Assembly (NCBI RefSeq): GCF_016862515.1
Contig: NZ_BONC01000034.1
Coordinates: 1-64,000, forward strand
Direction of reading: 5' to 3'
Length of the DNA stretch: 64,000 nucleotides
DNA from: Asanoa iriomotensis
GTDB taxonomy: Bacteria; Actinomycetota; Actinomycetes; Mycobacteriales; Micromonosporaceae
Position 1 is the stretch's first letter. Every line of letters starts with the position of its first letter. Shown in pieces: positions 55,349 through 63,391 of the stretch. The notes beneath the pieces are model-generated. The model was not told where the DNA came from. It was given only the letters and a program-made list of their open reading frames with translations, and did not search any database. The translations under genes and the position numbers were made by a program.

Positions 55349-55915
55349 ATGGCCGACTCTTGGCGGAAGTTGCCCGGCGCGAAGGCCTACCGGGTGCTCG
55401 AATCCGGACCCACCATCCTCGTCTCGACCCGCAACAAGGCGGGGCGGGCCGATCTGATGACCGTGGGTTTCCACATGGTGATCTCGCACGAGGGCGTGCT
55501 CGCCGCGGTCATCTCGCCCGGGGACTTCTCGCAGGAGTCGTTGGCCGAGACCGGTGAGTGTGTGATCGGTGTGCCGGGAGTCGACCTGGCCGAGCAGGTC
55601 GTCGACATCGGCAACTGCTCGGGCTTCGACGTCGACAAGTTCGAGCGGTTCGCGCTCACGGAGAAGAAGGCGCGACACGTCAAGGCGCCGCTGGTCGCCG
55701 AGTGTCTGGCCAATGTGGAGTGCACGGTGCTGGACGACTCGCTCGCCGACGCGTACAGCGGGCTCGTGATCCTCCAAGCTCGTCAGGTCTGGATCAACAC
55801 CGGGCGTGCCGAGCACCGGACCTTCCACCACAACGGCGACGGCACCTTCAACGCCGACGGCGATCTCGTCGACCTGCGCGACCGGATGGTCCTCTGGAAG
55901 GCCTACCAGGACTAG
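55349..55915 (+). CDS. flavin reductase-like FMN-binding protein
   Basis: 188 residues. The split-barrel flavin reductase fold is visible in ILVSTRNKAGRADLMTVGFH near residue 25, VISPGDFSQESL, ECVIGVPGVDLAEQVVDIG and the C-terminal HHNGDGTF. It probably binds FMN and either reduces flavin with NAD(P)H or serves as a flavoprotein of unknown substrate. Its stop is four bases from that of the convergent gene. Confidence 0.85.
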   Translation: MADSWRKLPGAKAYRVLESGPTILVSTRNKAGRADLMTVGFHMVISHEGVLAAVISPGDFSQESLAETGECVIGVPGVDLAEQVVDIGNCSGFDVDKFERFALTEKKARHVKAPLVAECLANVECTVLDDSLADAYSGLVILQARQVWINTGRAEHRTFHHNGDGTFNADGDLVDLRDRMVLWKAYQD

Positions 55916-55919
55916 GGAT

Positions 55920-56279
55920 TCACCAGATCACCACGGCGCCGCCGGCTTTGCGGGCGCGTTTGATCGCCGCGGTGATGTTGCTCAGGCGGTGCGCGACGAA
56001 ATCCGGGTCGCGGCCGACCGAGGCCGAGACGTAGCCCAGGTTGGACAGCACCAGAGCGCAGTCCGCGTCGAGGGCGTCGAGTTCGGCAAGGGTCTCGGCG
56101 TACACGTCCTGGGTCGCCAACATCGGCAGCATGCGGGCGCCGAGCGCGACGACGCACGGTGAGCCGTAGAGGCCGGCGCGGGCCGCCTCCGGCCCGGCTA
56201 GATCGGAGCCGGCTGGTCCCTCGAGGAAGACCATCTCGCCGGCCGGGCCACGAACGTACGCGTGCACGAGGAGACTCAT
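55920..56279 (-). CDS. hypothetical protein, divergent from arsR
   Basis: 119 residues from ATG at 56279, which follows a CACTAT -10-like box by eight bases. Small alpha/beta protein: LLVHAYVRGPAGEMVFLEG, a Gly/Ala-rich stretch with YGSPCVVALGARML, then helices with LVLSNLGYVSASVGRD. No domain is recognised. It shares the intergenic region with the ArsR operon, so it may be affected by the same operator. Confidence 0.65.
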   Translation of the reverse strand: MSLLVHAYVRGPAGEMVFLEGPAGSDLAGPEAARAGLYGSPCVVALGARMLPMLATQDVYAETLAELDALDADCALVLSNLGYVSASVGRDPDFVAHRLSNITAAIKRARKAGGAVVIW

Positions 56280-56317
56280 TGTCGTCGATAGTGACACATC
56301 GACGACGCTCCGCGTAC

Positions 56318-56358
56318 ACAACTAAATGGTTGTGCAACGGTCTGGTTGTGGATATGGT
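56318..56358 (+). promoter_or_regulatory. ArsR operator and promoter
   Basis: ACAAC, six bases, GTTGT (56318-56333) is a perfect inverted repeat. It overlaps the -35 TTGTGC (56330-56335), which is 17 bases from the -10 TATGGT (56353-56358). GTG follows seven bases later, giving a leaderless start. Repressor binding would block the -35. Confidence 0.8.
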
Positions 56359-56365
56359 CGGAAGC

Positions 56366-56701
56366 GTGACCACCGACGAGCTCAGCCTGGTCTTCGGCGC
56401 CCTGGCCGACCCGACCCGCCGAGCCATCCTGGAGCGCCTGGCCCGCGGCGACGCGACGGTCAACCAGCTGGCGGAGCCGTTCGCGATGAGCCAACAGGCC
56501 ATCTCGAAACACATCAAGGTGCTGGAAAAGGCCCGCCTGGTCCGCCGCACGCGCGCGGCGCAGGCCAGACCGTGCGCCCTCGACGCGGTGCGCCTGGACG
56601 CGGCCGCCGGCTGGATAGCGGAGCACCGCCGGATCTGGGCGGACCGCTACGACCGCCTCGACGAGCACATCGCCCACCTGCGCGAAAGGAACGAACCATG
56701 A
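56366..56701 (+). CDS. ArsR-family repressor of the SRPBCC-linked type
   Basis: 111 residues from GTG at 56366 (leaderless); ATG at 56354 lies inside the -10 box. Winged helix: VFGALADPTRRAILERLARG, then MSQQAISKHIKVLEKARL as the recognition helix. It lacks metal-site cysteines, like the SRPBCC-associated subgroup that is not metal-responsive. It overlaps the SRPBCC gene by ATGA. Likely represses the three-gene operon through the ACAAC/GTTGT site. Confidence 0.92.
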   Translation: MTTDELSLVFGALADPTRRAILERLARGDATVNQLAEPFAMSQQAISKHIKVLEKARLVRRTRAAQARPCALDAVRLDAAAGWIAEHRRIWADRYDRLDEHIAHLRERNEP

Positions 56702-57159
56702 GCGACCCGGGCGAACTGACCTACCGCCGCGTCCACGCGGCGCCGCCGGACCTGCTCTTCGACTGCATGACCGATCCAGCGCACCTCACGCACTTCTGGG
56801 GCCCAACGGGCACGACAACCCCGCTCGACGGCATCGTCATCGATCTACGCCCGGGCGGCGCCTTCGAAACAACGATGGTCAACAACGCCGACGGCAGCAC
56901 GTACACGATGCGAGCTACTTACGTGGAGATCGACCGCCCCCACCGCCTGGTCTGGATCGAGCCGGAAACCCAGGGCGGCATGAAAACGACGGTCACCTTC
57001 ACAGGGCTGCCGGACGGCCGCACAGAGGTAATCACGCACCAAACCAACGTCCCTGCGGCATACCGCAGCGCCGAAGCCCGGGCGGGCTTCCAAACCAGCC
57101 TGGACCGCTTCGCGGCGTACCTGGAATCCCTAGAGGGAGGCACATCATGGGAAAGGTAG
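56698..57159 (+). CDS. SRPBCC (AHSA1-like) domain protein
   Basis: 153 residues, ATG overlapping the ArsR stop, with AAAGGA upstream. Helix-grip fold: VHAAPPDLLFDCMTDPAHLTHFWGP at residue 12, DLRPGGAFETTM, then TVTFTGLPDGRTEV and a C-terminal helix with GFQTSLDRFAAYL. These proteins bind hydrophobic ligands; ArsR-SRPBCC pairs are common, and the ligand is usually unknown. It overlaps the hydrolase gene by 13 bases. Confidence 0.92.
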   Translation: MSDPGELTYRRVHAAPPDLLFDCMTDPAHLTHFWGPTGTTTPLDGIVIDLRPGGAFETTMVNNADGSTYTMRATYVEIDRPHRLVWIEPETQGGMKTTVTFTGLPDGRTEVITHQTNVPAAYRSAEARAGFQTSLDRFAAYLESLEGGTSWER

Positions 57160-57932
57160 TTTCCAAGGACGGCACCACAATCGCGTACGACCGCACCGGC
57201 ACAGGCCCACCGTTGATCCTGGTGGACGGCGCAATGTGCTACCGGGCCTCGGGTCCAATGCGCCCGCTGGCGGCGGCCTTGGCCAACGATTTCACGGTCT
57301 ACACCTACGACCGCCGGGGCCGAGGCGAAAGCACCGACACCCTGCCATACGCGGTGGAGAAGGAGATCGACGACCTACGAGGCCTGGTCGAAGAGGCGGG
57401 CGGCACGTCCTTCGCCTACGGCATCTCCTCAGGCGCGGCCCTGGTCCTACACGCAGCCGCAGCCAACATCGGCCTATCGCAGGTGGCCCTCTACGAACCA
57501 CCCTTCATCTCAGAAACCGACGGCGGCACCTGGAGCCGCTCCTACACAGCGCGTCTGGAGCAACTGCTTTCGGCAGGAGACAACGGCGACGCGATCGAAC
57601 TCTTCATGACCTCAGTAGGCCTGCCACCGGAAGCGATCGCCGGCATGCGCACCCAGCCGTTCTGGTCACTGTTCGAATCAATCGCGCCAACCCTGTCCTA
57701 CGACAACGCGATCATGGGCAACAGCGCAGTCCCGCTGGAGACCGCCGCCAAGGTGACAGTTCCAACGTTGGTGTTGGCCGGCACCGCCAGCCCGCCCACC
57801 CTGCTCACCGCAGCAAAGTCAACAGCAGCCGCGATCCCGGGCGCCCTCCACCAGGAACTGCAAGACCAAACCCACGACGTAGCACCGGAAGCGCTGGCCC
57901 CAGCACTGACGCGGTTCTTCCTAACGGACTAG
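57147..57932 (+). CDS. alpha/beta-hydrolase
   Basis: 261 residues, ATG at 57147 with GAGGGAGG upstream, inside the end of the SRPBCC gene. Markers: LILVDGAMCYRASGP near the start, YDRRGRGEST, the Ser nucleophile in YGISSGAAL (near residue 95) and a final DQTHDVAPEALAP that supplies the catalytic His. Probably an esterase-like enzyme; third gene of the ArsR operon. It keeps a full Ser-Asp-His set, unlike the hydrolase at 19.9 kb. Confidence 0.9.
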   Translation: MGKVVSKDGTTIAYDRTGTGPPLILVDGAMCYRASGPMRPLAAALANDFTVYTYDRRGRGESTDTLPYAVEKEIDDLRGLVEEAGGTSFAYGISSGAALVLHAAAANIGLSQVALYEPPFISETDGGTWSRSYTARLEQLLSAGDNGDAIELFMTSVGLPPEAIAGMRTQPFWSLFESIAPTLSYDNAIMGNSAVPLETAAKVTVPTLVLAGTASPPTLLTAAKSTAAAIPGALHQELQDQTHDVAPEALAPALTRFFLTD

Positions 57933-57969
57933 GCACCGCAACAGCACGACCACCGCAACCGCCAACGCC

Positions 57970-58013
57970 GGGTGTCCGGAAGCTCGCCTCGGCGCAGAAA
58001 TGCCGAGTCCCCT
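57970..58013 (+). repeat. structured dispersed repeat, copy 1
   Basis: GGGTGTCCGG, a variable middle containing a CTCGGC/GCCGAG hairpin, and TGCCGAGTCCCC. Matches copy 2 at 58721-58765 at most positions; the two bracket the lipoprotein gene. Confidence 0.7.
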
Positions 58014-58094
58014 GTGGGTGGTGGCGGCGTTTCCGCGCCGGCCACGCCGGGGCGGTATGCGGAACCACACCAGCCAGACCGGCGTCCAACCCGC

Positions 58095-58523
58095 ATGAGG
58101 AACGACGGAATCCTCGCGCTGGCCGTCACACTGCTTCTGGCCGGCTGCACGGCCCAGCCGACCCTGGCGGCTGGGCCGACCGCCCCGCCGTCCGAACCCC
58201 CGGTCGAGCTAGCTACGCAAGACTGCGGCGCATTCATCTTCCGCCAAGGCCAAAAGGTGCCAGCCTCCGTGGTGCAATGCGTCATCGAGGCCGCCGAGGC
58301 TCGGCGACCGGCCCGACTGGTCATCACCCGTCCCACAGTAGAAGGCGACCCCATCACCACCAGCTACGCAGTCGCGGTTGACGGGCGCGTAGAGGTGACC
58401 ATCGACGCCCGCGCAGACCGTTTCGGCTCCGGAAATGTGGAGCGCCAAACCTGCACAGGCCCCACCGTCCAGGACGCCCACGGGCTGACCTTCGCCACCT
58501 GCTCCACCCCCGAGCCCGTCTGA
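58095..58523 (+). CDS. small lipoprotein, DUF4362-like
   Basis: 142 residues from ATG at 58095. The signal peptide ends in the lipobox LLAGC, with lipidated Cys18. The mature domain has QDCGAFIFRQGQKVPASVVQC, then PTVEGDPITTSYAVAVDG and a Cys pair near the end, reminiscent of the DUF4362 family. Probably displayed on the outer membrane face. It sits alone between two copies of a repeat, and a short hairpin follows its stop directly. Confidence 0.75.
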   Translation: MRNDGILALAVTLLLAGCTAQPTLAAGPTAPPSEPPVELATQDCGAFIFRQGQKVPASVVQCVIEAAEARRPARLVITRPTVEGDPITTSYAVAVDGRVEVTIDARADRFGSGNVERQTCTGPTVQDAHGLTFATCSTPEPV

Positions 58524-58540
58524 GCGCTCCGACGGAGCGC
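58524..58540 (+). terminator. short hairpin terminator
   Basis: GCGCTCC, GAC, GGAGCGC: 7-bp stem starting on the base after the lipoprotein stop. Confidence 0.55.
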
Positions 58541-58720
58541 CCACCTTCGACCCACCCAAGACCGAAGCCCCCCGACGGACCGTCACCGTGCCACCGCGGC
58601 GTGGATCTCGCGCAATCGCCAGCTTTGTCGGCTCTGACCAGCGACTCGCCGTGACCACCCGAACCAGCAAGGCCCAAACCGCACGCCAACATGCGCACCA
58701 GCCAGGACCACCGGAACGTG

Positions 58721-58765
58721 GGGTGTCCGGGGCTCGGCCCCGGAGCAGATATGCCGAGTCCCCCT
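58721..58765 (+). repeat. structured dispersed repeat, copy 2
   Basis: GGGTGTCCGG, an internal CCGGGGC/GCCCCGG hairpin, and TGCCGAGTCCCC. Same orientation as copy 1 and 751 bases apart; it abuts the terminator of tRNA-Gly. Confidence 0.7.
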
Positions 58766-58791
58766 GGTCCGCGCGTTCTGCGGACAGGGGG
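58760..58791 (-). terminator. terminator of tRNA-Gly
   Basis: 12-bp stem CCCCCTG-TCCGC/GCGGACAGGGGG with one bulged base, 11 bases past the tRNA 3' end on the minus strand. It shares its left arm with repeat copy 2. Confidence 0.75.
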
Positions 58792-58802
58792 ACCCAGGGA
58801 CG

Positions 58803-58873
58803 AGCGGGTGACGGGAATCGAACCCGCACTGTCAGCTTGGGAAGCTGATGTTCTGCCATTGAACTACACCCGC
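58803..58873 (-). tRNA. tRNA-Gly (anticodon CCC)
   Basis: Cloverleaf on the minus strand: acceptor GCGGGTG/CACCCGC with discriminator T, D arm with AGTTCAATGGCAGAAC, anticodon stem TCAGC/GCTGA with loop TTCCCAA (anticodon CCC, reads GGG), T arm GCGGG-TTCGATT-CCCGT. 71 bases, no encoded CCA. Confidence 0.95.
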
Positions 58874-59030
58874 AGGCGGGACCACTCTACCCAATCGCCG
58901 CAGGGTGCGCAGCTACCCCCTGCGCTGAGGGGCACGAGTAGGGCAACCGCAGGGTTTCGGGCCGTTCCTTCGCATCATGCTCATCGGTAACCTCCCTCAC
59001 ATCTGTTCCACGGGGAGGAAGAGGTGAGCA

Positions 59031-60017
59031 ATGACGCTTCACGGAACGCGGTGGGGGCTGCGGGCCGCGGCCACCGCTGGGGCCGCGCTTGCTCTGGTGC
59101 TCAGTGCCGGTGGCGCTGCCGTGGCGAAGCCGGCAGCGAGCGCCGCGGGCGGCGCCGGCGGTGAGGTCTGCGTCGGCGGTGGCGGCAGCCACGTCGACCT
59201 CAAGGTGAAGAACGGTGCGGCGCAGCGGCAGGATCCCAATGATCTGTCCGCCGCCGAGGTGGCGGCTGCCGAGGCCGAGTTTGACGCCGCTGCCGCGGCC
59301 AAGGGTCTCGGGGTCGCCGACGAGCGCGTCGCGAGCCGGCGGAAGATCACGGTCCCGGTGGTCGTGCACGTCGTGTCCGAGGATGGCACGCGGGCGACAG
59401 GCAACATCCCCCGCTCCATGATCGATGCGCAGATCAACGTGCTCAACCAGGCCTACGGCGGGTTCACCGGTGGGGCGGCCTCGCCCTTCCAGTTCAAGCT
59501 CAAGAAGGTCAACCGCGTCGTCAATCCTGACTGGTCGCCGATTCTCGTCGAGACCAAGGCCGAGCGGCAGATGAAGCGCCAGCTGCGTGAGGGTGGGCCC
59601 GAGACGCTCAACATCTACGTCGGGCTCGTCGACCCTGGGCTGCTCGGCTGGGCGACCTATCCGAAGCGCAACATCACCGCGTACGACGGTGCCGTGATCC
59701 TCTCCGAGTCGTTGCCCGGCGGCATCGAGGCACCCTACAACGAGGGTGACACCGCGACCCACGAGGTCGGGCACTGGCTCAACCTCATGCACACCTTCGA
59801 GAACGGGTGTGAGGGCAAGGGTGACCACGTCGCCGACACGCCGGCCGAGGCGCAACCGCAGTTTGGCTGCCCGATCGGGGCCGACACCTGCACCGCGCCC
59901 GGGCTCGACCCGATCCACAACTTCATGGACTATTCCGACGACTTCTGCATGTATCAGTTCACGGCGGGCCAGGTGAAGCGGATGACCCGCGCCTGGGACA
60001 CGTTCCGCGCCGCCTGA
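59031..60017 (+). CDS. secreted zinc metalloprotease, M43-type
   Basis: 328 residues, ATG with GGAGGAAGAGG upstream. Signal peptide about 1-32 (LVLSAGGAAVA). The catalytic motif HEVGHWLNLMH is at residues 244-254 (HEXXH plus a third His, with Asn where most metzincins have Gly), and the Met-turn sequence HNFMDYSDDFC follows about 45 residues later. Four cysteines surround the site, as in pappalysin/cytophagalysin-like enzymes. It should be exported and degrade proteins outside the cell. Confidence 0.9.
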   Translation: MTLHGTRWGLRAAATAGAALALVLSAGGAAVAKPAASAAGGAGGEVCVGGGGSHVDLKVKNGAAQRQDPNDLSAAEVAAAEAEFDAAAAAKGLGVADERVASRRKITVPVVVHVVSEDGTRATGNIPRSMIDAQINVLNQAYGGFTGGAASPFQFKLKKVNRVVNPDWSPILVETKAERQMKRQLREGGPETLNIYVGLVDPGLLGWATYPKRNITAYDGAVILSESLPGGIEAPYNEGDTATHEVGHWLNLMHTFENGCEGKGDHVADTPAEAQPQFGCPIGADTCTAPGLDPIHNFMDYSDDFCMYQFTAGQVKRMTRAWDTFRAA

Positions 60018-60026
60018 CGAACCAGA

Positions 60027-60058
60027 GCGCCGCCGGCACCCCACGGTGCCGGCGGCGC
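60027..60058 (+). terminator. terminator after the metalloprotease
   Basis: Perfect 14-bp stem GCGCCGCCGGCACC/GGTGCCGGCGGCGC with a CCAC loop. Confidence 0.9.
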
Positions 60059-60068
60059 GAAGGTCAGC

Positions 60069-60599
60069 TCAGGTGGCGACCTCCAACAGCGCCCGGCCAG
60101 GAGCGCGCCGCACCGGCGACCGGCCTGCCCGGCGCGGGGATGATCGGCGCGGGCGGCCGGACGACGGGTCGAGCCAGATGCGCACCTCGGGCGCGCCGGC
60201 CCGGCGAGAGATCATCGCCACCTCGACCGTCAGCTCGAACAGCCGCCAGTCGACCCGGGGCTCGGCGCGTAGGTTGGCGGCGATGGCTGCGATCAGCCGC
60301 GGGTCGCTGACCGGCTCGGCCCGCCCGGCGACATAGGCCTCGTCGTCGTTGTCTTCGGGTGGGAACGAGTGCAGCGCGTAGCGCCCGTCGCGCTCGAGGT
60401 CGCGGCGTTTGGGCGAGTCGACGACGAAGCAGAACAAGCCGTCGTCGGTGATCACCGGTGAGACCGGGTGCACCCGCGGACCGCCGTCGGCGCGGACCGT
60501 CGCGAGGTAGCCCAGGCCGGGCCCGTATTGGTGCATGAGGGCGTGGATCGCCCGCGCAAGTCGCGGCTCATCAGCGGCGAACTCAGACCAGGAAGCCAT
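60069..60599 (-). CDS. pyridoxamine 5'-phosphate oxidase-like (PPOX) protein
   Basis: 176 residues from ATG at 60599, six bases after a TAGAAT -10 box (leaderless). Split-barrel FMN/F420-binding fold: LGYLATVRADGGPRVHPVSPVI near residue 28, FCFVVDSPKRRDLERDGRYAL and DEAYVAGRAEPV. The basic, Pro/Ser/Arg-rich C terminus (about 140-176) looks disordered. Cofactor could be FMN or F420, both common in actinobacteria. Divergent from dcd across a shared palindrome. Confidence 0.88.
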   Translation of the reverse strand: MASWSEFAADEPRLARAIHALMHQYGPGLGYLATVRADGGPRVHPVSPVITDDGLFCFVVDSPKRRDLERDGRYALHSFPPEDNDDEAYVAGRAEPVSDPRLIAAIAANLRAEPRVDWRLFELTVEVAMISRRAGAPEVRIWLDPSSGRPRRSSPRRAGRSPVRRAPGRALLEVAT

Positions 60600-60605
60600 G
60601 GAGTG

Positions 60606-60637
60606 ATTCTATCGTACATACGTACGAACCATAGGGT
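60606..60637. promoter_or_regulatory. divergent leaderless promoters around a palindrome
   Basis: TAGAAT (minus strand, 60606-60611) and TAGGGT (plus strand, 60632-60637) each end six bases from a start codon. Between them TCGTAC, ATAC, GTACGA (60612-60627) is a perfect inverted repeat, shaped like the actinobacterial LexA box TCGAAC-N4-GTTCGA with one base changed per arm. Confidence 0.7.
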
Positions 60638-60643
60638 GATTCA

Positions 60644-61231
60644 ATGCTGCTCTCCGATCGTGACCTGGTCACGGAGATCAAATCGGGCGCCCTGACGCTG
60701 GAGCCGTTCGAGCCCGCGCTGGTGCAACCCTCCAGCATCGACGTGCGGCTTGACCGGCTCTTTCGGGTCTTCAACAACCACCTCTACACCCACATCGACC
60801 CGGCGGTTCAGCAGGACGAGCTGACCTCGCTGGTCGAGGTGCCCGACGGTCAGCCGTTCGTGTTGCACCCGGGCGAGTTCGTCCTCGCCTCCACGATGGA
60901 GGTCATCTCCCTGGGCGACCGCCTCGCCGGCCGCCTCGAGGGCAAGTCCAGCCTCGGCCGGCTCGGCCTGCTCACCCACTCGACCGCGGGTTTCATCGAC
61001 CCTGGCTTCTCGGGTCACGTGACGCTGGAGCTGTCCAACGTGGCCAACCTGCCGATCATGCTCTGGCCCGGCATGAAGATCGGCCAGCTGTGCATCTTCC
61101 GGCTGTCGTCGCCGGCCGAGCACCCGTACGGCGCCGCCGTCTACGGCTCCCGCTACCAGGGCCAGCGCGGCCCGACGCCCAGCCGCGCCTGGCAGAACTG
61201 GCGCACCTGGCCGACGGCCCCACCAGCATGA
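60644..61231 (+). CDS. dcd: dCTP deaminase
   Basis: 195 residues from ATG at 60644, six bases after TAGGGT (leaderless). Trimeric dUTPase-fold enzyme: [51 protein letters not shown] with the catalytic Glu, and a C-terminal QGQRGPTPS tail. It makes dUTP, or directly dUMP in the bifunctional actinobacterial form, for dTMP synthesis. The SSLGRLGL motif fits either form. Confidence 0.96.
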   Translation: MLLSDRDLVTEIKSGALTLEPFEPALVQPSSIDVRLDRLFRVFNNHLYTHIDPAVQQDELTSLVEVPDGQPFVLHPGEFVLASTMEVISLGDRLAGRLEGKSSLGRLGLLTHSTAGFIDPGFSGHVTLELSNVANLPIMLWPGMKIGQLCIFRLSSPAEHPYGAAVYGSRYQGQRGPTPSRAWQNWRTWPTAPPA

Positions 61232-61232
61232 A

Positions 61233-61262
61233 ACGGCGGGGGGCCCGAAGGCCCCCCGCCGT
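61233..61262. terminator. bidirectional terminator
   Basis: Perfect 13-bp stem ACGGCGGGGGGCC/GGCCCCCCGCCGT with a CGAA loop, between convergent dcd and the NlpC/P60 gene. Confidence 0.92.
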
Positions 61263-61278
61263 CGAACGAACGACCGAT

Positions 61279-62232
61279 CTAGCGCTTCTTCACCGATCGA
61301 TAACCCGTGATCGGCATGTTGTTGACGCTGGAGACCTGGACCGGTTTGCCGGCCCGTGCGGCGTGCACCATCTGACCGTTGCCGATGTACAGACCCACGT
61401 GGCTGATCGGGCTGTAGAAGAACACCAGGTCACCGGCCCGCGGCTTGGACACCGGATAGGTCTCGTCCCACTGGTCGCCGGTGTAGTGGGTGAGCGAGAC
61501 GCCCGCCTTCCCCCACGCGTAGAGCGTCAGGCCTGAGCAGTCGAACGAGTTCGGCCCGTCGGTGTTGAACACGTAGGGCTTGCCGACCTGGGCACACGCG
61601 GTCTTGACCGCCGTCGCCTCGGCCGTGGTCACCGTCGTGATCTTCGGGCAGTTGGCCACGCTCACGCGGGTCGGCGGCAGGGACGCCTCGAGCTTCTTGA
61701 TGTCCGCGGCGATCTGCTTCTTGCGCGCGGCGAGCTCGGTGTCGGTCTTCTTGTTGGCCGCGACGAGAGCGTCGAGCTTTTCCTTCTGCACGTTGAACGC
61801 GTCGCGCGCCTTGACGACGTCGGCGATCTGCGCCTGCTCGTGCCGGGCCAGCATGTCGATGATGACGAGCTGGTCGGTGAGGTCGCCGGTGCGTGCGCCG
61901 CTCAGCAGCATGCTCAGCTCACCGGTCGGACCCGTCTTGTAGTGCTGGGCCGCGATGACACCGATCCGGTCGAGCGCGATGTCGGCCTTCAGCGACAACG
62001 GCTCGATTTTCTTTTGTAAGTCTTTGGCTTTCTTTTGGTTTTTCTGAAGATCCGAGTGGACCTTGTTGTACTGCTCGATGACGGGCTCGAGCTGCCGCCA
62101 TTTCTTGTCGATTTCAGCCTCGATCTGCTGCGGTGTCGGCTCGGCAGCAGCGAGGCCCGCGGGCAGCACAGCGGCGACCACGCCGAAGGCCAGGGCCAGT
62201 AGAACGCGGACGAACGGCCGGGACGCGCGCAA
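61279..62232 (-). CDS. secreted NlpC/P60 peptidoglycan hydrolase
   Basis: 317 residues from TTG at 62232, with GGGAGG eight bases upstream; longer in-frame openings have no ribosome site. Signal peptide about 1-29 (LPAGLAAAEP). Residues 30-200 are a coiled coil rich in Lys/Glu/Gln, as in RipA- and CwlO-like hydrolases. The C-terminal C40 domain has the catalytic Cys in NSFDCSGLTLYAW and His in SHVGLYIGNGQMVHAA. It cleaves stem peptides; the coiled coil probably docks to a membrane activator. Confidence 0.93.
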   Translation of the reverse strand: MRASRPFVRVLLALAFGVVAAVLPAGLAAAEPTPQQIEAEIDKKWRQLEPVIEQYNKVHSDLQKNQKKAKDLQKKIEPLSLKADIALDRIGVIAAQHYKTGPTGELSMLLSGARTGDLTDQLVIIDMLARHEQAQIADVVKARDAFNVQKEKLDALVAANKKTDTELAARKKQIAADIKKLEASLPPTRVSVANCPKITTVTTAEATAVKTACAQVGKPYVFNTDGPNSFDCSGLTLYAWGKAGVSLTHYTGDQWDETYPVSKPRAGDLVFFYSPISHVGLYIGNGQMVHAARAGKPVQVSSVNNMPITGYRSVKKR

Positions 62233-62338
62233 GGCGATTGCCTCCCGTAGTGAGACTGAGTGGGCGTGGGGGGTACGCCGCCGAGGAAACACATTAGGGA
62301 ATGGCGAAACGGGTCGCAAGGCCGCATTCGCTGCGCTG

Positions 62339-63391
62339 TCAGGCGGGTACGGGCGGTGTAACACCAACGCCGGGAAAGCCCGAATTGCCCTGACCCACAA
62401 CGGCATTCAACACATCGTCGAGAGTCACTACACCGAGGGGTGCGCGGCCGTCACTGACCAACACCATGTGCTGCCGCTCACGCCGCATCGAGAGCAGGAG
62501 ATCGGCCAGGGACCGGTCCGGCGGTACGACCGTGAGCAGCCGGATCATCTCCGCCGGCACCGCTGCCGTCCGGCTCGCGCCGGCGTACCCGATGATGTCC
62601 TTGACGTGCACGAAGCCCAGCACCCGGCGGGTGCTGCGCTGCACCACCGGGAAGCGCGACCGCCCGGTCCGGGTCGCCAGCACCTCCAGCGACGCCGGCG
62701 ACACGTCCTCTGCGACCGTGGTCACCGACGACCAGGGCCGCATGGCGTCGGCGGCGGTGCGGTCGTGCAGCGCCAGCGCGCCGGTGATCCGGGCGTGCTC
62801 CTCGGAGCCGAGCAACCCCTCCGTCCGCGCCTGCGAGACCAGCCCGGCGAGCTCCTCCGCGGTGAACACGGTCTTCACCGCGTCGGTCGACTCGACCCGC
62901 CACAAACGCAGCACCACCTTGGACACCCACTTGAGCGCGACCAGCAACGGTTTGGTCGACACGCAGAACGCCAGCATCGCCGGGCCCAGCCAGAGCGCGG
63001 AGGGCTCCGGGCCGGCGATCGCGATGTTCTTCGGCACCATCTCGCCGATCACCGTGTGCAGGTAGACGACGATCATCAGCGCGACGACGAACGCCACGGG
63101 GTGCACCGCCGCCTCCGGCAACCCGGCCGCGTGGAACGGACCCTCGAACAGGTGGGCGATGGCCGGCTCCGCGATCGCGCCGAGGCCGAGCGAGCAGATC
63201 GTGATGCCGAGCTGCGCGCCGGCGATCATCAACGGGATCTGGTTCATCGCCGACAGGGTCATCCGGGCCCGCCGGGACGTGCCGGCCAGCGGTTCGATGA
63301 CCGTGCGGCGCGAGGCGATGAGCGCGAACTCGCTGCCGACGAAGAACGCGTTGCCCAGGATCAGCACGGCCGTGATCAGCAGGTTAAGCAT
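62339..63391 (-). CDS. CNNM/DUF21 plus CBS-domain membrane protein
   Basis: 350 residues. DUF21 transmembrane domain (about 1-180) with NAFFVGSEFALIASRR at residue 14 and VIGEMVPKNIAI near 115, then two CBS domains (about 200-335). It lacks the CorC_HlyC domain that the upstream partner has. CNNM/CorC proteins are linked to Mg2+ or Co2+ export. Its ATG lies inside the end of the upstream gene, so the two are coupled and may form one transporter. Confidence 0.9.
   Translation of the reverse strand: MLNLLITAVLILGNAFFVGSEFALIASRRTVIEPLAGTSRRARMTLSAMNQIPLMIAGAQLGITICSLGLGAIAEPAIAHLFEGPFHAAGLPEAAVHPVAFVVALMIVVYLHTVIGEMVPKNIAIAGPEPSALWLGPAMLAFCVSTKPLLVALKWVSKVVLRLWRVESTDAVKTVFTAEELAGLVSQARTEGLLGSEEHARITGALALHDRTAADAMRPWSSVTTVAEDVSPASLEVLATRTGRSRFPVVQRSTRRVLGFVHVKDIIGYAGASRTAAVPAEMIRLLTVVPPDRSLADLLLSMRRERQHMVLVSDGRAPLGVVTLDDVLNAVVGQGNSGFPGVGVTPPVPA

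Noticed and set aside
58803-58873. tRNA-Gly as attachment site of an inserted element
   Set aside because: No copy of the tRNA 3' end is repeated in the window and no integrase is present; the nearby repeats are unrelated to the tRNA sequence.
62233-62338. Possible c-di-AMP (ydaO-type) riboswitch upstream of the NlpC/P60 gene, as seen before some actinobacterial hydrolase genes
   Set aside because: The gap is only about 105 bases, and I could not find the conserved riboswitch core or a suitable hairpin.
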